Shown here piece after piece: positions 29,401 to 39,822 of a stretch of 64,000 bases of DNA. Each line of letters begins with the position of its first letter. Position 1 is the first letter of the stretch. The position numbers and the translations under genes are program-made. The notes under the pieces were generated by a model that did not search any database, had not been told where the DNA came from, and saw only the letters and a program-made list of their open reading frames with translations. Source of the DNA: Trypanosoma brucei gambiense DAL972. Lineage: Eukaryota > Euglenozoa > Kinetoplastea > Trypanosomatida > Trypanosomatidae. The stretch covers positions 992,001 through 1,056,000 of the forward strand of contig NC_026744.1 in NCBI RefSeq assembly GCF_000210295.1, given 5' to 3'.

Positions 29401-32400
29401 TGGGCACGGTTGTTTTCGTTTGGTTATTGATGACATATGCCCACTTTCATCAATCCGCTTCGAGGTGTGTATGGTTCGCGCGTGGAACGGCTTTGGCTTC
29501 TACATTTTTTAAAAAAGTTTGACACTGTCTTCTCAAGTTACTTGGATTTCGTATTTGGGAAAGACGCTGGTGATATATTGTGGTTGTTGTTATACTGGTT
29601 GGAGATCTAATGCTCAAAGTAACTATTAATTATTACAACTCGATAAAAAAAGATGTCCCGAGGGTGCTAAAGGATATGTATAAATGATGAAGCTTTCAAA
29701 CGATTTCCCTCTGACTTTGTTCGGCCGGTTGTTCAGGCGTTTTGTAAGATTTTCATTGTTGCGAACAACTATGCTTGCTTTCCTATTGGTCTATGAGATG
29801 TGAAGCTATGGGGATACCTTTGCTTGGGATTAATAAAAAAGACTACTATTCCGTCGCAAGATTCTATTTTTTCCCCCCTCTCTTTTGCGTGTATTTTAGC
29901 CCGGTAGGTTGTTTTTCTCGTGGTCATATATGATTTTATCTCAGGGTGGTGTCGCAACCGATTTTGCTTAAATCATATGGTTCATATTTCTTAGTGAAAT
30001 ATTTCTTTTGTTTATTACAGGAATACAGGCCAGTCCGTGGCATGTAGCGCATGCACTGATGAGGTCGCCGTTGTTCCGCCTCCGTGATATTGTGGAGGTA
30101 AGAGTTTCCCAAAATGTCTTCGAACCCTCAATGTAGTTAATGAATATTTGGGAACGGTGCGTTGTTGCTCCTTAGGGTGGATAAGGGCCACCTGGCGAAT
30201 GCTTAGCGGTTTATCTTAAGGGCCTGAGGTTGGGGATGGGGACACACATCTAATTTGTAAGTGTTTTACACACTTTTCTGATTTTGCTTTTGAGGGAAAA
30301 TTGTTTGCGTCCCTCAGTGGGCAAAAAGGCGCTTAAACTCATTAGGCCACCATATTTTAAATATTGTGATCAATGATGTTAAATATAGGTAAACTACTGT
30401 GCCCTCGCTTGACTCAAGGAGTTCAACCAACGATGATTCCACTGCCAATGACAAATGCATGTTCGAAACAAGAGGGGATGCGGTCGTTTTTCCGCGGGCG
30501 GCGTGCAAAAAAAAAAAAAGGACGGCGAAGTGCAGTAACAACAAAACACTTTATAAAAATAATGCCACTCTCAGCGACACGTGCTGCTAATAGAGATGGT
30601 GCTACCCCTTGGATAATTATCCGTTAGCATGGCCACTGTGCCCACTTGTTGTCATGACTCTGTTGGGCTGTCATCTTAACTGTTTGCCTTACCGATAGGT
30701 GCCCGTGAGGCATATCCGTAACAAGCAGTTGCTTATTCCTTTTCGTCTGGGTTACTTTCCAACAAACAAAATTTGGTTGTACAATGCGCATCGTGAGGCT
30801 TCAGCAGAGGAACGACATCATTTCCTATTGAGGATTGTATGCTTGTACATAAAATATGTGAGTGCGTTTGATTTTTTTAAACCTTTAAGGACAAATTAGT
30901 AGCATCCGTAGCAAAGGAGTGAATGTACAAGTGTCGGTGTGAATATAATTTCTCGTTATTCACATCGTTTTTTTGGGATGACTAAACCGCTGCGTGTATT
31001 GGCGTATCGGGTTATGCTGATATAGTTTTGATGTAATGCGGTCTAGTTTGTTGGACACATGTTATTGTGTTGGACTCGAATTTGGTGGTTTACTGTTTCG
31101 GTTCTTTGAATATTTTCATTGTGGTCCGTACAAAAGTTTTGGTCAGTTATATGTGAAGGGGTGTTTAAAAATATTTTCTCTTCGTTACTTTTTTGTTTTA
31201 TTTACAACTGCTATAATCCTATTTCCCCATTTTACCTCTTGATAGAGGTATTTTCAAAGCAATTATTAACGGCGAATACACGACATCACCATCGATTGTT
31301 GACGAGCGAGTGTTTACACTTGGGGTATACTACTAAGTGAGGCCGAGTTTGATTATTTCCCCATGTGCTGTGACGTTTCTATTGTGTTAGTTTTTACACT
31401 GGTCATATACTTAAATATTATACATAAATATATATATATATATTAAATTTTGAACCTGCGTCGCATCTTCTTCAGGAAAAAATTTTCTTACTCCCAATTC
31501 TGATAGTTATTTGCAATAATCGACCAGGCGTTTGTTGTGGAGACTGTTCTTTGGTCCTTGTTAATGGATCTGTGGTCAGGTGTGCGCGTGCATGCTATCT
31601 AAAATTTGATGTTTGCATGAATCTTGGGGGTCATATATTGACGAAGATAAAGATTCTGTTCATGGAATTGAGGTACGTAATTTTTGTGCTTTTCCGATCC
31701 GGTTATTACCAAATGACAGAAACACTGTTGTATTGCCACTTCGCGTAGGGGCGTTCAATTTCTAAATTTATATGTTTTTGTATCTGGTCCCGTGCCTAGC
31801 CAAAATTATCCGACGCTTCCGCTGATAATGTTGACCATTTCCTGTGTGGAATGGAAAGTATTCTCTTAATGCTCAGCCGTCCTAGGGCCCCACCGTACTT
31901 TTCTAAAAAAAAAAAAGAAATGATGGTGACGAGGGGTTGTAGGTTGCGTATGAGGCGAATCGGTTGAGTGCAAAGACCTGTTGTCACTTGAGGAAGACGG
32001 TTTTATGCGTGGCTTTCCTTTAAACTGTTGGGAGGTTTGAGGCAGTCGATGCGATACAGAGCCTTCTGGGTGCTTGTTTGTTGTGAATATATTTTTTAAT
32101 TTGTGTTGGATTGACACGATGGGTCGCCACGGTGCCAAGTGATGTTCCTTCTACTTTTGTGTTAGGAAAATATCCTCTGTTAACTACATGTCTACCGTTG
32201 ACTTTATTAATGGTGTGATGCCTAGCGTCGTCCTAATTGTTCTCTGTGGGTGATGGTTGGAAGAGGGTAAATATGTACGCATAGTTTCGTCGTTGAATTT
32301 GTTTTCCACTGTACGTGACAACAAGTGTACTGTTTTCTCTGATGCAAGGTGAGCAAACTCGGCTGTGCTTTTTATATGTTTTAGCTTCTTCAACATATAC

Positions 32401-32714
32401 ATATATTTAAGGTAAGTACACCTGGAAGAACGTACAATACTTTGCGTATTTTCTTTTTTAATGACTATTCCGATCTTGACATACAACTTGTTTGTCTTTA
32501 CTTGCTACGTTGTTGCGGCGGAACCATCGGGAATGTGGCATATTCTTTTTTACACCCTTTGTTTAGCTAAAAGTGTTGTGTCGTTATCCTATGTCTTGTT
32601 CTTTTGCCTTCTCTACCTGTTCACGCAGTTTATTAGACGGAAAGGAAAGAGAAGGATCACACATATTTGTTGGGCACCGCAAGAATAGGAGCATACGCTG
32701 AAGAGAAAAGTAAG
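29401..32714. other. AT-rich gene-free stretch upstream of the aminopeptidase
   Basis: About 3.3 kb of AT-rich sequence with many stops in all frames, TA runs (about 31429-31442) and A runs (30507-30519, 31904-31916). No protein, tRNA-like cloverleaf or retroposon block was recognised. The base composition changes sharply near 29.4 kb from the GC-richer degraded ingi. The right end carries the splice signal of the aminopeptidase gene. Confidence 0.5.
32591..32628 (+). promoter_or_regulatory. Putative spliced-leader acceptor of the aminopeptidase gene
   Basis: A T/C-rich tract ends with CACGCAG at 32628. The first ATG after it is the chosen start at 32715, giving a 5' UTR of about 86 bases. 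Confidence 0.55.
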
Positions 32715-35330
32715 ATGTCCACGATCGAACGGGATACTCTCCCAAGCGATCCAACACCGCACCACTACAAAGTCAGTATTGTTCCTGACTTCGAAACGTT
32801 CAAGTTCACCGGTCATGTTGACATAAAGATAACCGCCGAAAAACCTCAACAGAAAATCACTCTCAACTATAGTGATTTAACGTTTGTGAAAGTAAGGGTT
32901 ACGCCAGGGGGGAGTGCATCGGAAACAGAGGAACTTCCCGCGGAATCCATAAGCCTCGACAAAACCGGGATGAAGGCAACGTTTTCTTTGCACAAGGCAT
33001 TTCAAGGAGAGGCAACACTCTCGATTGATTACACGGGAATCATAAATGACAAACTGGCAGGATTTTACAGGAGCAAATACACTGTTAACGGAAAGGAGTC
33101 GTATATGGGGACAACACAGTTTGAAGCTGTTGACGCACGCCAGGCAATCCCCTGCTGGGATGAGCCTGCAGTGAAAGCTGTGTTTGAAATAATTATAACT
33201 GCTCCTTCGCACCTAATGGTGCTATCCAACACTCCATCTTACAAGAAGGAGGTGGTTGATGATAAGACACGTTGGTTCTTTGAGCCCACGCCCAAAATGT
33301 CGACTTATCTTCTCGCGTGGACGATAGGTGTGTTCGAGTGTATTGAGAAGCGCATCCAGAAGGTACACAAAGGAGCAGGTGGTCAAACTGAAGAGACCAT
33401 TATACGCGTGTTTACTCCTGAAGGTAAAAAGTCAAAAGCTTCTTTTGCTCTGGATGTGGCTTCTAAAGTGTTGCCATTGTATGAAGAGTTCTTCGGATCA
33501 AATTACGTGCTTCCAAAAGTTGACCTTTTGGCAATTCCTGACTTTGCCGCCGGGGCAATGGAAAATTGGGGGCTTATAACATATCGTGAAACAGCCCTAC
33601 TATGTGATGCCGAATCAAGTGCGGCTCAGAGGTACTATGTCGCTCTAGTGGTTGCCCATGAACTGGCCCACCAGTGGTTTGGAAACCTCGTGACCATGCA
33701 ATGGTGGAAGGAGCTCTGGCTTAACGAATCGTTTGCCACGTACATGGAGTACCGGGCGGTGGATAAGTTGTTCCCAGAGTGGCGTGTCTTCACGCAGTTC
33801 GTCCACGATGAGGTTGCTCGAGCCTTTCAACTGGATTCGATGCGTAGTTCCCATCCCGTTGAAGTGGATGTCAAATACGCTAAGGAGATCGACGACATTT
33901 TTGATGCCATTAGTTACAGCAAGGGTGGGAGCATCATTCGCATGGCAGTTAATTTCATCGGAGAGGAGGCATTCCAAAAGGGAATGTCGGAGTATTTGAA
34001 GCACTTCGCCTATGGTAATGCAACAACGAAGGATCTGTGGAATTTTCTTGGAAATGCTGCAGGCAAACCCTTGGCCCCTATACTGGAGTACTGGACGGGG
34101 CGGCAAGGTTATCCTTACCTTATTGTTACGTCGTCACCTGACAAAAAGACTTTGAACATAACTCAAAAGCGCTTTCTAGCTACAGGTGACGTCACCGCCG
34201 ACGAGGATGAAACAGTGTGGAAGGTACCTTTGCTTATCTCGACTCCGGAAGACGGGGTTCAGCGTTATATTCTTGAGAAACGGGAAAACCCAATACCGGT
34301 AAAGTATAACTCGTGGATAAAGGTAAACAGTGAGCAATCGGCCTTCTGCCGTGTCCACTATCAAGGCAACGGTTTGCTCGAAGGTTTGCTTCCCGCCATT
34401 GCTTCGAAGAACCTCTCTGATATAGACCGATTTTCTATTATTTCCGACTACCACGCCTTTGCTCGTGCCGGTTACTGCAGCACCGTCGACGTGCTCAAGA
34501 TTCTTTCTTCTTATGTTGACGAAGACGATTATACTGTGTGGTGCTCCGTCGTTGGCTTTGAGAAAGAGATACGGATGCTGGTGTCCAGCCAGGGTCGAAG
34601 TGCTGTTGATTCACTGAATGCTTTCTGTCGCAACTTGTACTCGAATGCCATGAAACGACTCGGCTACGCGCAGAAGCCTGGCGACGATAATCGTTTGACT
34701 CAACTGCGCAGCGTTCTCTTCGACAGACTCGTAACATCTGAGGATAAGGAGGCCGTTGCCTATGCTTGCAAGCTTTATGCGGAACGGCAAAAGGTGCCAA
34801 TTCCTTCGGACTTGCGGTACACTGTGTACGCTACGCACGTTAAATTAAACGGCGAGCCCGCGTTTCAGGAGGTGAAGCAACTTGCTGAGGTTACTGTGGA
34901 CGCGATGGAGCGGACTCATTACCTTCGTGCGCTTGCATCTTCCGAAGTTGATGGTGTGGTGAGTCAGCTCTTTCAATACTCTCTCTCCGAAAAAGTTCGG
35001 AGCCAGGACGTTTTGGCCATTCTTGGCGCACTGGCCAGCAACGCTGCGAGGGTTAAAGCATACGCCGAAGAACTGAAGCAGATGTGGCCAAGGTTGGGGA
35101 AGGAGCTTCCCGGACTTATACTCGGGAGGGCGCTAAAATATTTGGAAAATGGTGCTGATGCAGCGGTGGCCGATGAAATGGAACAGTTCTGGAGCCACCT
35201 TGCTGATGAAGCTAAATTCGGGATGACCCGCAGCTTCCAACAGGGTGTGGAGGGACTCCGCAACAACGCAAAATGGGCGGCGCGAGACGTGAAGACTGTG
35301 GTCGAGTTTCTTTCGGTTGCAGCGTTATAG
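32715..35330 (+). CDS. M1 family zinc aminopeptidase
   Basis: 871 residues from the ATG at 32715 (MSTIERDTLP); upstream in-frame sequence reaches only a TTG. The exopeptidase motif GAMENWG lies at about 280-286 and the zinc site HELAHQW at about 315-321. The third ligand Glu lies in NESFATYMEY some 20 residues on. The order is the usual M1 plan: N-terminal beta domain (opening PHHYKVSIVPD), thermolysin-like catalytic domain, small beta domain, C-terminal helical ERAP1_C-like domain. The length matches cytosolic puromycin-sensitive aminopeptidases (about 870-920). No signal peptide is seen, so a cytosolic peptide-trimming role downstream of the proteasome is likely. All catalytic residues I can see are intact. 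Confidence 0.96.
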   Translation: MSTIERDTLPSDPTPHHYKVSIVPDFETFKFTGHVDIKITAEKPQQKITLNYSDLTFVKVRVTPGGSASETEELPAESISLDKTGMKATFSLHKAFQGEATLSIDYTGIINDKLAGFYRSKYTVNGKESYMGTTQFEAVDARQAIPCWDEPAVKAVFEIIITAPSHLMVLSNTPSYKKEVVDDKTRWFFEPTPKMSTYLLAWTIGVFECIEKRIQKVHKGAGGQTEETIIRVFTPEGKKSKASFALDVASKVLPLYEEFFGSNYVLPKVDLLAIPDFAAGAMENWGLITYRETALLCDAESSAAQRYYVALVVAHELAHQWFGNLVTMQWWKELWLNESFATYMEYRAVDKLFPEWRVFTQFVHDEVARAFQLDSMRSSHPVEVDVKYAKEIDDIFDAISYSKGGSIIRMAVNFIGEEAFQKGMSEYLKHFAYGNATTKDLWNFLGNAAGKPLAPILEYWTGRQGYPYLIVTSSPDKKTLNITQKRFLATGDVTADEDETVWKVPLLISTPEDGVQRYILEKRENPIPVKYNSWIKVNSEQSAFCRVHYQGNGLLEGLLPAIASKNLSDIDRFSIISDYHAFARAGYCSTVDVLKILSSYVDEDDYTVWCSVVGFEKEIRMLVSSQGRSAVDSLNAFCRNLYSNAMKRLGYAQKPGDDNRLTQLRSVLFDRLVTSEDKEAVAYACKLYAERQKVPIPSDLRYTVYATHVKLNGEPAFQEVKQLAEVTVDAMERTHYLRALASSEVDGVVSQLFQYSLSEKVRSQDVLAILGALASNAARVKAYAEELKQMWPRLGKELPGLILGRALKYLENGADAAVADEMEQFWSHLADEAKFGMTRSFQQGVEGLRNNAKWAARDVKTVVEFLSVAAL

Positions 35331-35901
35331 CTTTTCTTTCGCCTTCATATACGTTATTACCATTAGAATTGGCTGTTGCTAAATTAGTGGATGCAGCTGT
35401 TGGCTAAAATTAGGTGGGAAAATGAGTAAAAAACTTTAGGGATAGAAGTGAATGTAGTAAAAGGTGGCTCAATCATGGGTAGGAAAGTAAAAACGAGTTG
35501 GATTTTGATGAAGGGGGAATATCGTCGAGGAATGGTCCATTCTTCCTCGTCGCGATGATTTCGTAGTGGGCACGTGCCACAGTGCTTCTGGCGGGAGAGT
35601 GGGTTTGTCAGGAGGTGCGGCGATAAAGGAATAGTTGTATTGGGTGTATACACGTATACTTGCACACTTGTTTCACACCAACGCTTCATCACTTTTAGGT
35701 TGTCGACATTTTTTCGCTTTAGGTAAGTATCCATATTACCTTTAGTGTTCTGCTTTACCTGTGATGCTCATCTACACCTTGCATCCACTTTTTTGTCACT
35801 TCAGTGTGTTGGTACTGTGCTGACCTATATTTGTTTTACTTTGCCTCTCTGTTTGCAAACCTGGGGCGCTGGAGCGAAGAAATAGGGCGGAGGCGTTGAC
35901 C
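35331..35901. other. Intergenic region
   Basis: 3' UTR of the aminopeptidase and 5' UTR of the thiamine pyrophosphokinase gene. T/C-rich tract near 35750-35800 with AG candidates before the ATG at 35902. Nothing else seen. Confidence 0.5.
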
Positions 35902-37209
35902 ATGACACACAACAGGAGCGGGGCTGTTCGAAGGAAAGTCGTTCAACACGACTTTTATGATTCAGCTGACCAGGTTGGTGGAGTGGTGTTGCTGAACAAC
36001 CCTACCAACGGCTCCTGGGAATATGATGAGTACCTTCGGCTGCTCACAACCAAAAGGTACTCTCGTATTCCTTCGTGGGAAGCACATTCCACTGCGCAGT
36101 GCTACTTTGTCTGCGCTGACGGTGTATATCCTAAACTTCAGTCATACGTCAAGGAGCGGCAGGTGAGCCATCCGCATCTTCGGTTGTTTCAATTTTTTCC
36201 TCTATGTGATGCTGTCATCGGTGATATGGACTCTTATGTCACTTCTTACGAAAAGGATGGTTGTGAAAGGCCTTCATCAACTCCAGAGGGCGGTTACGGC
36301 ACTGTGGACGATATCCCTGTTGAGGTACTGGACACGATCCATCACAGGTGCCGCTCTGCGGCCGCGCTTTTTCGGGAGGTGGATGGGAGTGTGCCGGACA
36401 CGCCACTGAATGGATGGAAAATGTTGCATGAAGAGCATTCCCACCCGTTACTTCGTCCGCTTTGGCTGCATATCCAGTGCCAGATTACGACGGACTTCAA
36501 AAAGGCGCTGACACTCCTGAAACGGCTGCGCAAGCGGTACCCTGACGAGAACGCTGTCGTGTTACCTCCTGTTCTGCGTTCACCTGGTGCCGCGCGTATA
36601 CTGGAAACCGGTGGCGGTGTTGTGGACCAAAGAAACTGCGGGTGCGACAACGACCCGATCCAGGAGCGTGAGCTGTGCGTTGCGGCCAGCCAGGTTGAAG
36701 CATTACTTCTGCCCACCGTTGTCGCTGTCGGTGCCTTCGGTGGTCGCTTTGACCACGAGGTGGGAGCCATCTCTACGATGCTTTCTGAGAGTCATGATGC
36801 ACATATAGTGCTTATAAATTTGTTTAATACGGTGTTTGCGTGTCAGGGAGGTGGGTGGACACAGATTGTGCGGCAACCCGAGTATGAAGACAAGACTTGC
36901 GGTCTTGTAAACTACGGAAGAATGACTGAGTGCGAGACGAGTGGTTTGCTCTGGAATGTTGTGAAGGGCAGGGGGAGGCCAAGTGTTACAAACGATTTCG
37001 TTTTCGACTTTGGGGCGTTTATTTCCGTCTGCAACATTGTTCGCCGCGAAGTTATAACGGTTGATTTGCGGTGCCTTTTAACGAGTGTGGGGGAGTCACC
37101 TGCGGATGCGACGACCGCTACAGGCGCTTCTGATTGCGAAGCGCAACGCGGTCGTGGCCCACCTGTAGTGTTCTCCATACTTCGGCGGCAAAAAAAGGAG
37201 GGGGGCTAG
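35902..37209 (+). CDS. Thiamine pyrophosphokinase, extended form
   Basis: 435 residues from the ATG at 35902 (an upstream TTG at 35896 is not needed). Family landmarks occur in order. CADGVYPKL (about 75-83) equals the 'CADGG.NRL' strand. FPLCDAVIGDMDS (about 101-113) carries the catalytic GD.DS Asp pair. QITTDFKKAL (about 194-203) equals 'Q..TDL.KAL'. GAFGGRFDHE (about 276-285) equals 'GA.GGR.DH'. ECETSGLLWN (about 343-352) equals 'ETKGLKWNL'. The enzyme transfers pyrophosphate from ATP to thiamine to make the cofactor ThDP. Two inserts, between GDMDS and TTDFKKAL (about 75 residues) and before GGRFDH (about 60), make it much longer than the usual 220-260. The STSN-like thiamine-binding end is altered (VSVCNIV region), which leaves some doubt about kinetics but not family. 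Confidence 0.88.
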   Translation: MTHNRSGAVRRKVVQHDFYDSADQVGGVVLLNNPTNGSWEYDEYLRLLTTKRYSRIPSWEAHSTAQCYFVCADGVYPKLQSYVKERQVSHPHLRLFQFFPLCDAVIGDMDSYVTSYEKDGCERPSSTPEGGYGTVDDIPVEVLDTIHHRCRSAAALFREVDGSVPDTPLNGWKMLHEEHSHPLLRPLWLHIQCQITTDFKKALTLLKRLRKRYPDENAVVLPPVLRSPGAARILETGGGVVDQRNCGCDNDPIQERELCVAASQVEALLLPTVVAVGAFGGRFDHEVGAISTMLSESHDAHIVLINLFNTVFACQGGGWTQIVRQPEYEDKTCGLVNYGRMTECETSGLLWNVVKGRGRPSVTNDFVFDFGAFISVCNIVRREVITVDLRCLLTSVGESPADATTATGASDCEAQRGRGPPVVFSILRRQKKEGG

Positions 37210-37639
37210 GTGCGTGTTTTCTTTGAGCTCTATTCGTCCTTGTTTTATTTATTCATCGTTTTCCTTGTGTTTGGTTACCCTGCTGTACACGAGAGTCCCA
37301 CCAACATTGTACTGATATTTCCATCTTTTTTAGCGTTTCATTCTTAAACGCACCGTTTCTGGAGTGCGTATCCACGGCAATATAAGAAAACTTCACGAGT
37401 GCTAATGGGTGATCCTATCGATGATTTATTGCACCATTTTTAACGGTCATTTATTCGGGTATTCTGATCTTTTCTGTAAGTGTGTAATCTACTGCTGTCA
37501 ACCGTTCTTAGGTGATAACGTCTGCGATTGTCTTACAGTATACCCATGTACATTTACTTTCAACATTCCCTTGTATATGTGTTACGTGCCTGTGTATGCG
37601 ACATCCATACCATACATAAAACAGAAAGGAACCTGAAAC
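37210..37639. other. Intergenic region
   Basis: T-rich UTR sequence leading to the first RPS4 gene. T/C stretches at about 37235-37270 and 37320-37345 are candidate splice signals. No gene seen. Confidence 0.5.
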
Positions 37640-38461
37640 ATGGCCAAGAAGCACCTAAAGCGCCTGTATGCCCCCAAGGACTGGATGCTGAGCAAACTCA
37701 CTGGTGTGTTTGCCCCTCGTCCACGTGCTGGTCCCCACAAACTACGCGAGTGCCTTTCGCTTCTGATTATTATTCGCAACCGGCTGAAGTATGCACTAAA
37801 TGCCCTCGAAGCGCAGATGATCCTTCGTCAGGGACTCGTGTGTGTAGACGGCAAGCCCCGCAAGGATGGTAAGTACCCAGCCGGTTTCATGGACGTGGTG
37901 GAGATTCCCAAGACGGGCGACCGCTTCCGCATCCTATATGACGTGAAAGGACGCTTTGCGCTTGTCCGCGTGAGCGAGGCTGAGTCGAGCATCAAGATGA
38001 TGAAGGTTGTCAACGTATACACCGGCACGGGACGCATTCCTGTTGCTGTGACACACGACGGCCACCGGATTCGCTATCCCGACCCCCGTACGAGCCGTGG
38101 AGACACTTTGGTGTATGATGTGAAAGAAAAAAAGGTTTTGGACCTAATCAAGATTGGCAACGGCAAGGTTGTGATGGTGACAGGTGGTGCCAACCGTGGT
38201 CGTATTGGAGAAATTGTGTCCATTGAACGTCACCCTGGCGCCTTCGACATCGCCCGCCTCAAGGATGCGTCTGGTCACGAATTCGCAACTCGTGCCACAA
38301 ACATTTTTGTGATTGGCAACGACATGTCGAGTGTTCCAGTTACGTTACCTAAGCAACAGGGTTTGCGTATCAACGTGATTCAGGAGCGTGAGGAAAAACT
38401 CATAGCCGCCGAAACACGCAGAACAACTCAGGCGCACAGCAAGCGAAAGACTAAGGTGTAA
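37640..38461 (+). CDS. RPS4: 40S ribosomal protein S4 (eS4), copy 1
   Basis: 273 residues, normal for eukaryotic eS4. It starts MAKKHLKRLYAPKDWMLSK (the RS4 N-terminal domain). An S4 RNA-binding segment follows (about 40-110, with LRECLSLLIIIRNRLKYAL), then the central domain, then a KOW motif around VVMVTGGANRGRIGEI (about 175-190) and a basic tail. It is a structural protein of the small ribosomal subunit on its solvent face. A second gene with an apparently identical reading frame follows 247 bases later, a common way for trypanosomatids to raise expression without promoter control. Confidence 0.97.
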   Translation: MAKKHLKRLYAPKDWMLSKLTGVFAPRPRAGPHKLRECLSLLIIIRNRLKYALNALEAQMILRQGLVCVDGKPRKDGKYPAGFMDVVEIPKTGDRFRILYDVKGRFALVRVSEAESSIKMMKVVNVYTGTGRIPVAVTHDGHRIRYPDPRTSRGDTLVYDVKEKKVLDLIKIGNGKVVMVTGGANRGRIGEIVSIERHPGAFDIARLKDASGHEFATRATNIFVIGNDMSSVPVTLPKQQGLRINVIQEREEKLIAAETRRTTQAHSKRKTKV

Positions 38462-38708
38462 GTTGGTCTCTTTCTGCTGACTTTTTTTTTACGAAGAAGC
38501 AAGGATTTTGGTTCCATTCATACTAATTTATTTTACGTTTTATAATCTATTGATTTATGTTGATCGAGACCCGTCACTATCACTAACATCAGCAAGGCAA
38601 GTGTGCACATTTGCAGTTCCCCCTTGTCGATAGTGTATAAAAGATACGCATTTCCTCCCCCGAAAACAATGTCTTCCGTTTAAAAAGTGGTTTGTTTAGC
38701 CGTCCCCA

Positions 38709-39530
38709 ATGGCCAAGAAGCACCTAAAGCGCCTGTATGCCCCCAAGGACTGGATGCTGAGCAAACTCACTGGTGTGTTTGCCCCTCGTCCACGTGCTGG
38801 TCCCCACAAACTACGCGAGTGCCTTTCGCTTCTGATTATTATTCGCAACCGGCTGAAGTATGCACTAAATGCCCTCGAAGCGCAGATGATCCTTCGTCAG
38901 GGACTCGTGTGTGTAGACGGCAAGCCCCGCAAGGATGGTAAGTACCCAGCCGGTTTCATGGACGTGGTGGAGATTCCCAAGACGGGCGACCGCTTCCGCA
39001 TCCTATATGACGTGAAAGGACGCTTTGCGCTTGTCCGCGTGAGCGAGGCTGAGTCGAGCATCAAGATGATGAAGGTTGTCAACGTATACACCGGCACGGG
39101 ACGCATTCCTGTTGCTGTGACACACGACGGCCACCGGATTCGCTATCCCGACCCCCGTACGAGCCGTGGAGACACTTTGGTGTATGATGTGAAAGAAAAA
39201 AAGGTTTTGGACCTAATCAAGATTGGCAACGGCAAGGTTGTGATGGTGACAGGTGGTGCCAACCGTGGTCGTATTGGAGAAATTGTGTCCATTGAACGTC
39301 ACCCTGGCGCCTTCGACATCGCCCGCCTCAAGGATGCGTCTGGTCACGAATTCGCAACTCGTGCCACAAACATTTTTGTGATTGGCAACGACATGTCGAG
39401 TGTTCCAGTTACGTTACCTAAGCAACAGGGTTTGCGTATCAACGTGATTCAGGAGCGTGAGGAAAAACTCATAGCCGCCGAAACACGCAGAACAACTCAG
39501 GCGCACAGCAAGCGAAAGACTAAGGTGTAA
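38709..39530 (+). CDS. RPS4: 40S ribosomal protein S4 (eS4), copy 2
   Basis: Encodes the same 273-residue protein as copy 1, and I found no base difference between the two reading frames. The identity begins at the ATG and ends at the TAA. Bases before the start (CGTCCCCA against CTGAAACA) and after the stop (CGGCTAAA against GTTGGTCT) are unrelated. This suggests the two copies have been kept alike by conversion confined to the coding part, or recent conversion between old duplicates. Different UTRs could give the copies different mRNA stability. Confidence 0.97.
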   Translation: MAKKHLKRLYAPKDWMLSKLTGVFAPRPRAGPHKLRECLSLLIIIRNRLKYALNALEAQMILRQGLVCVDGKPRKDGKYPAGFMDVVEIPKTGDRFRILYDVKGRFALVRVSEAESSIKMMKVVNVYTGTGRIPVAVTHDGHRIRYPDPRTSRGDTLVYDVKEKKVLDLIKIGNGKVVMVTGGANRGRIGEIVSIERHPGAFDIARLKDASGHEFATRATNIFVIGNDMSSVPVTLPKQQGLRINVIQEREEKLIAAETRRTTQAHSKRKTKV

Positions 39531-39822
39531 CGGCTAAATTCACATACAGTTACTTTCATTCTTTACACACCACCTTGATCAACTGCACATATTAAATACT
39601 TGCCTGTAAAATGAGCAGTATCATCCCCACTTAAGGAAACTGTAAGCTTAGTCACTTCCCTCCTTTCTCTTTCTTTTTGTACGAAGGTTAAAGCCACAAG
39701 ACTCTCTTACTGAACTCAGGCAAGTGAACAACACCGCACTAAACCAGAATCGCATAAGTTACATCCACTATCCATCCACTCGGGTTTAACTGAATTGCAT
39801 CGCTGGATACCTTTCGTGTGCA

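Noticed and set aside
30015..30095. Exon-like stretch: TTTATTACAG before and GGAGGTAAGAG after
   Set aside because: Cis-introns are extremely rare in trypanosomes, no protein frame runs through it, and such short signals arise by chance in AT-rich DNA.
23096..32714. VSG or RHS pseudogene as an explanation of the gene desert
   Set aside because: No VSG Cys pattern or GPI-tail motif and no RHS block was seen; the recognisable remnants are endonuclease and reverse-transcriptase pieces of ingi type.
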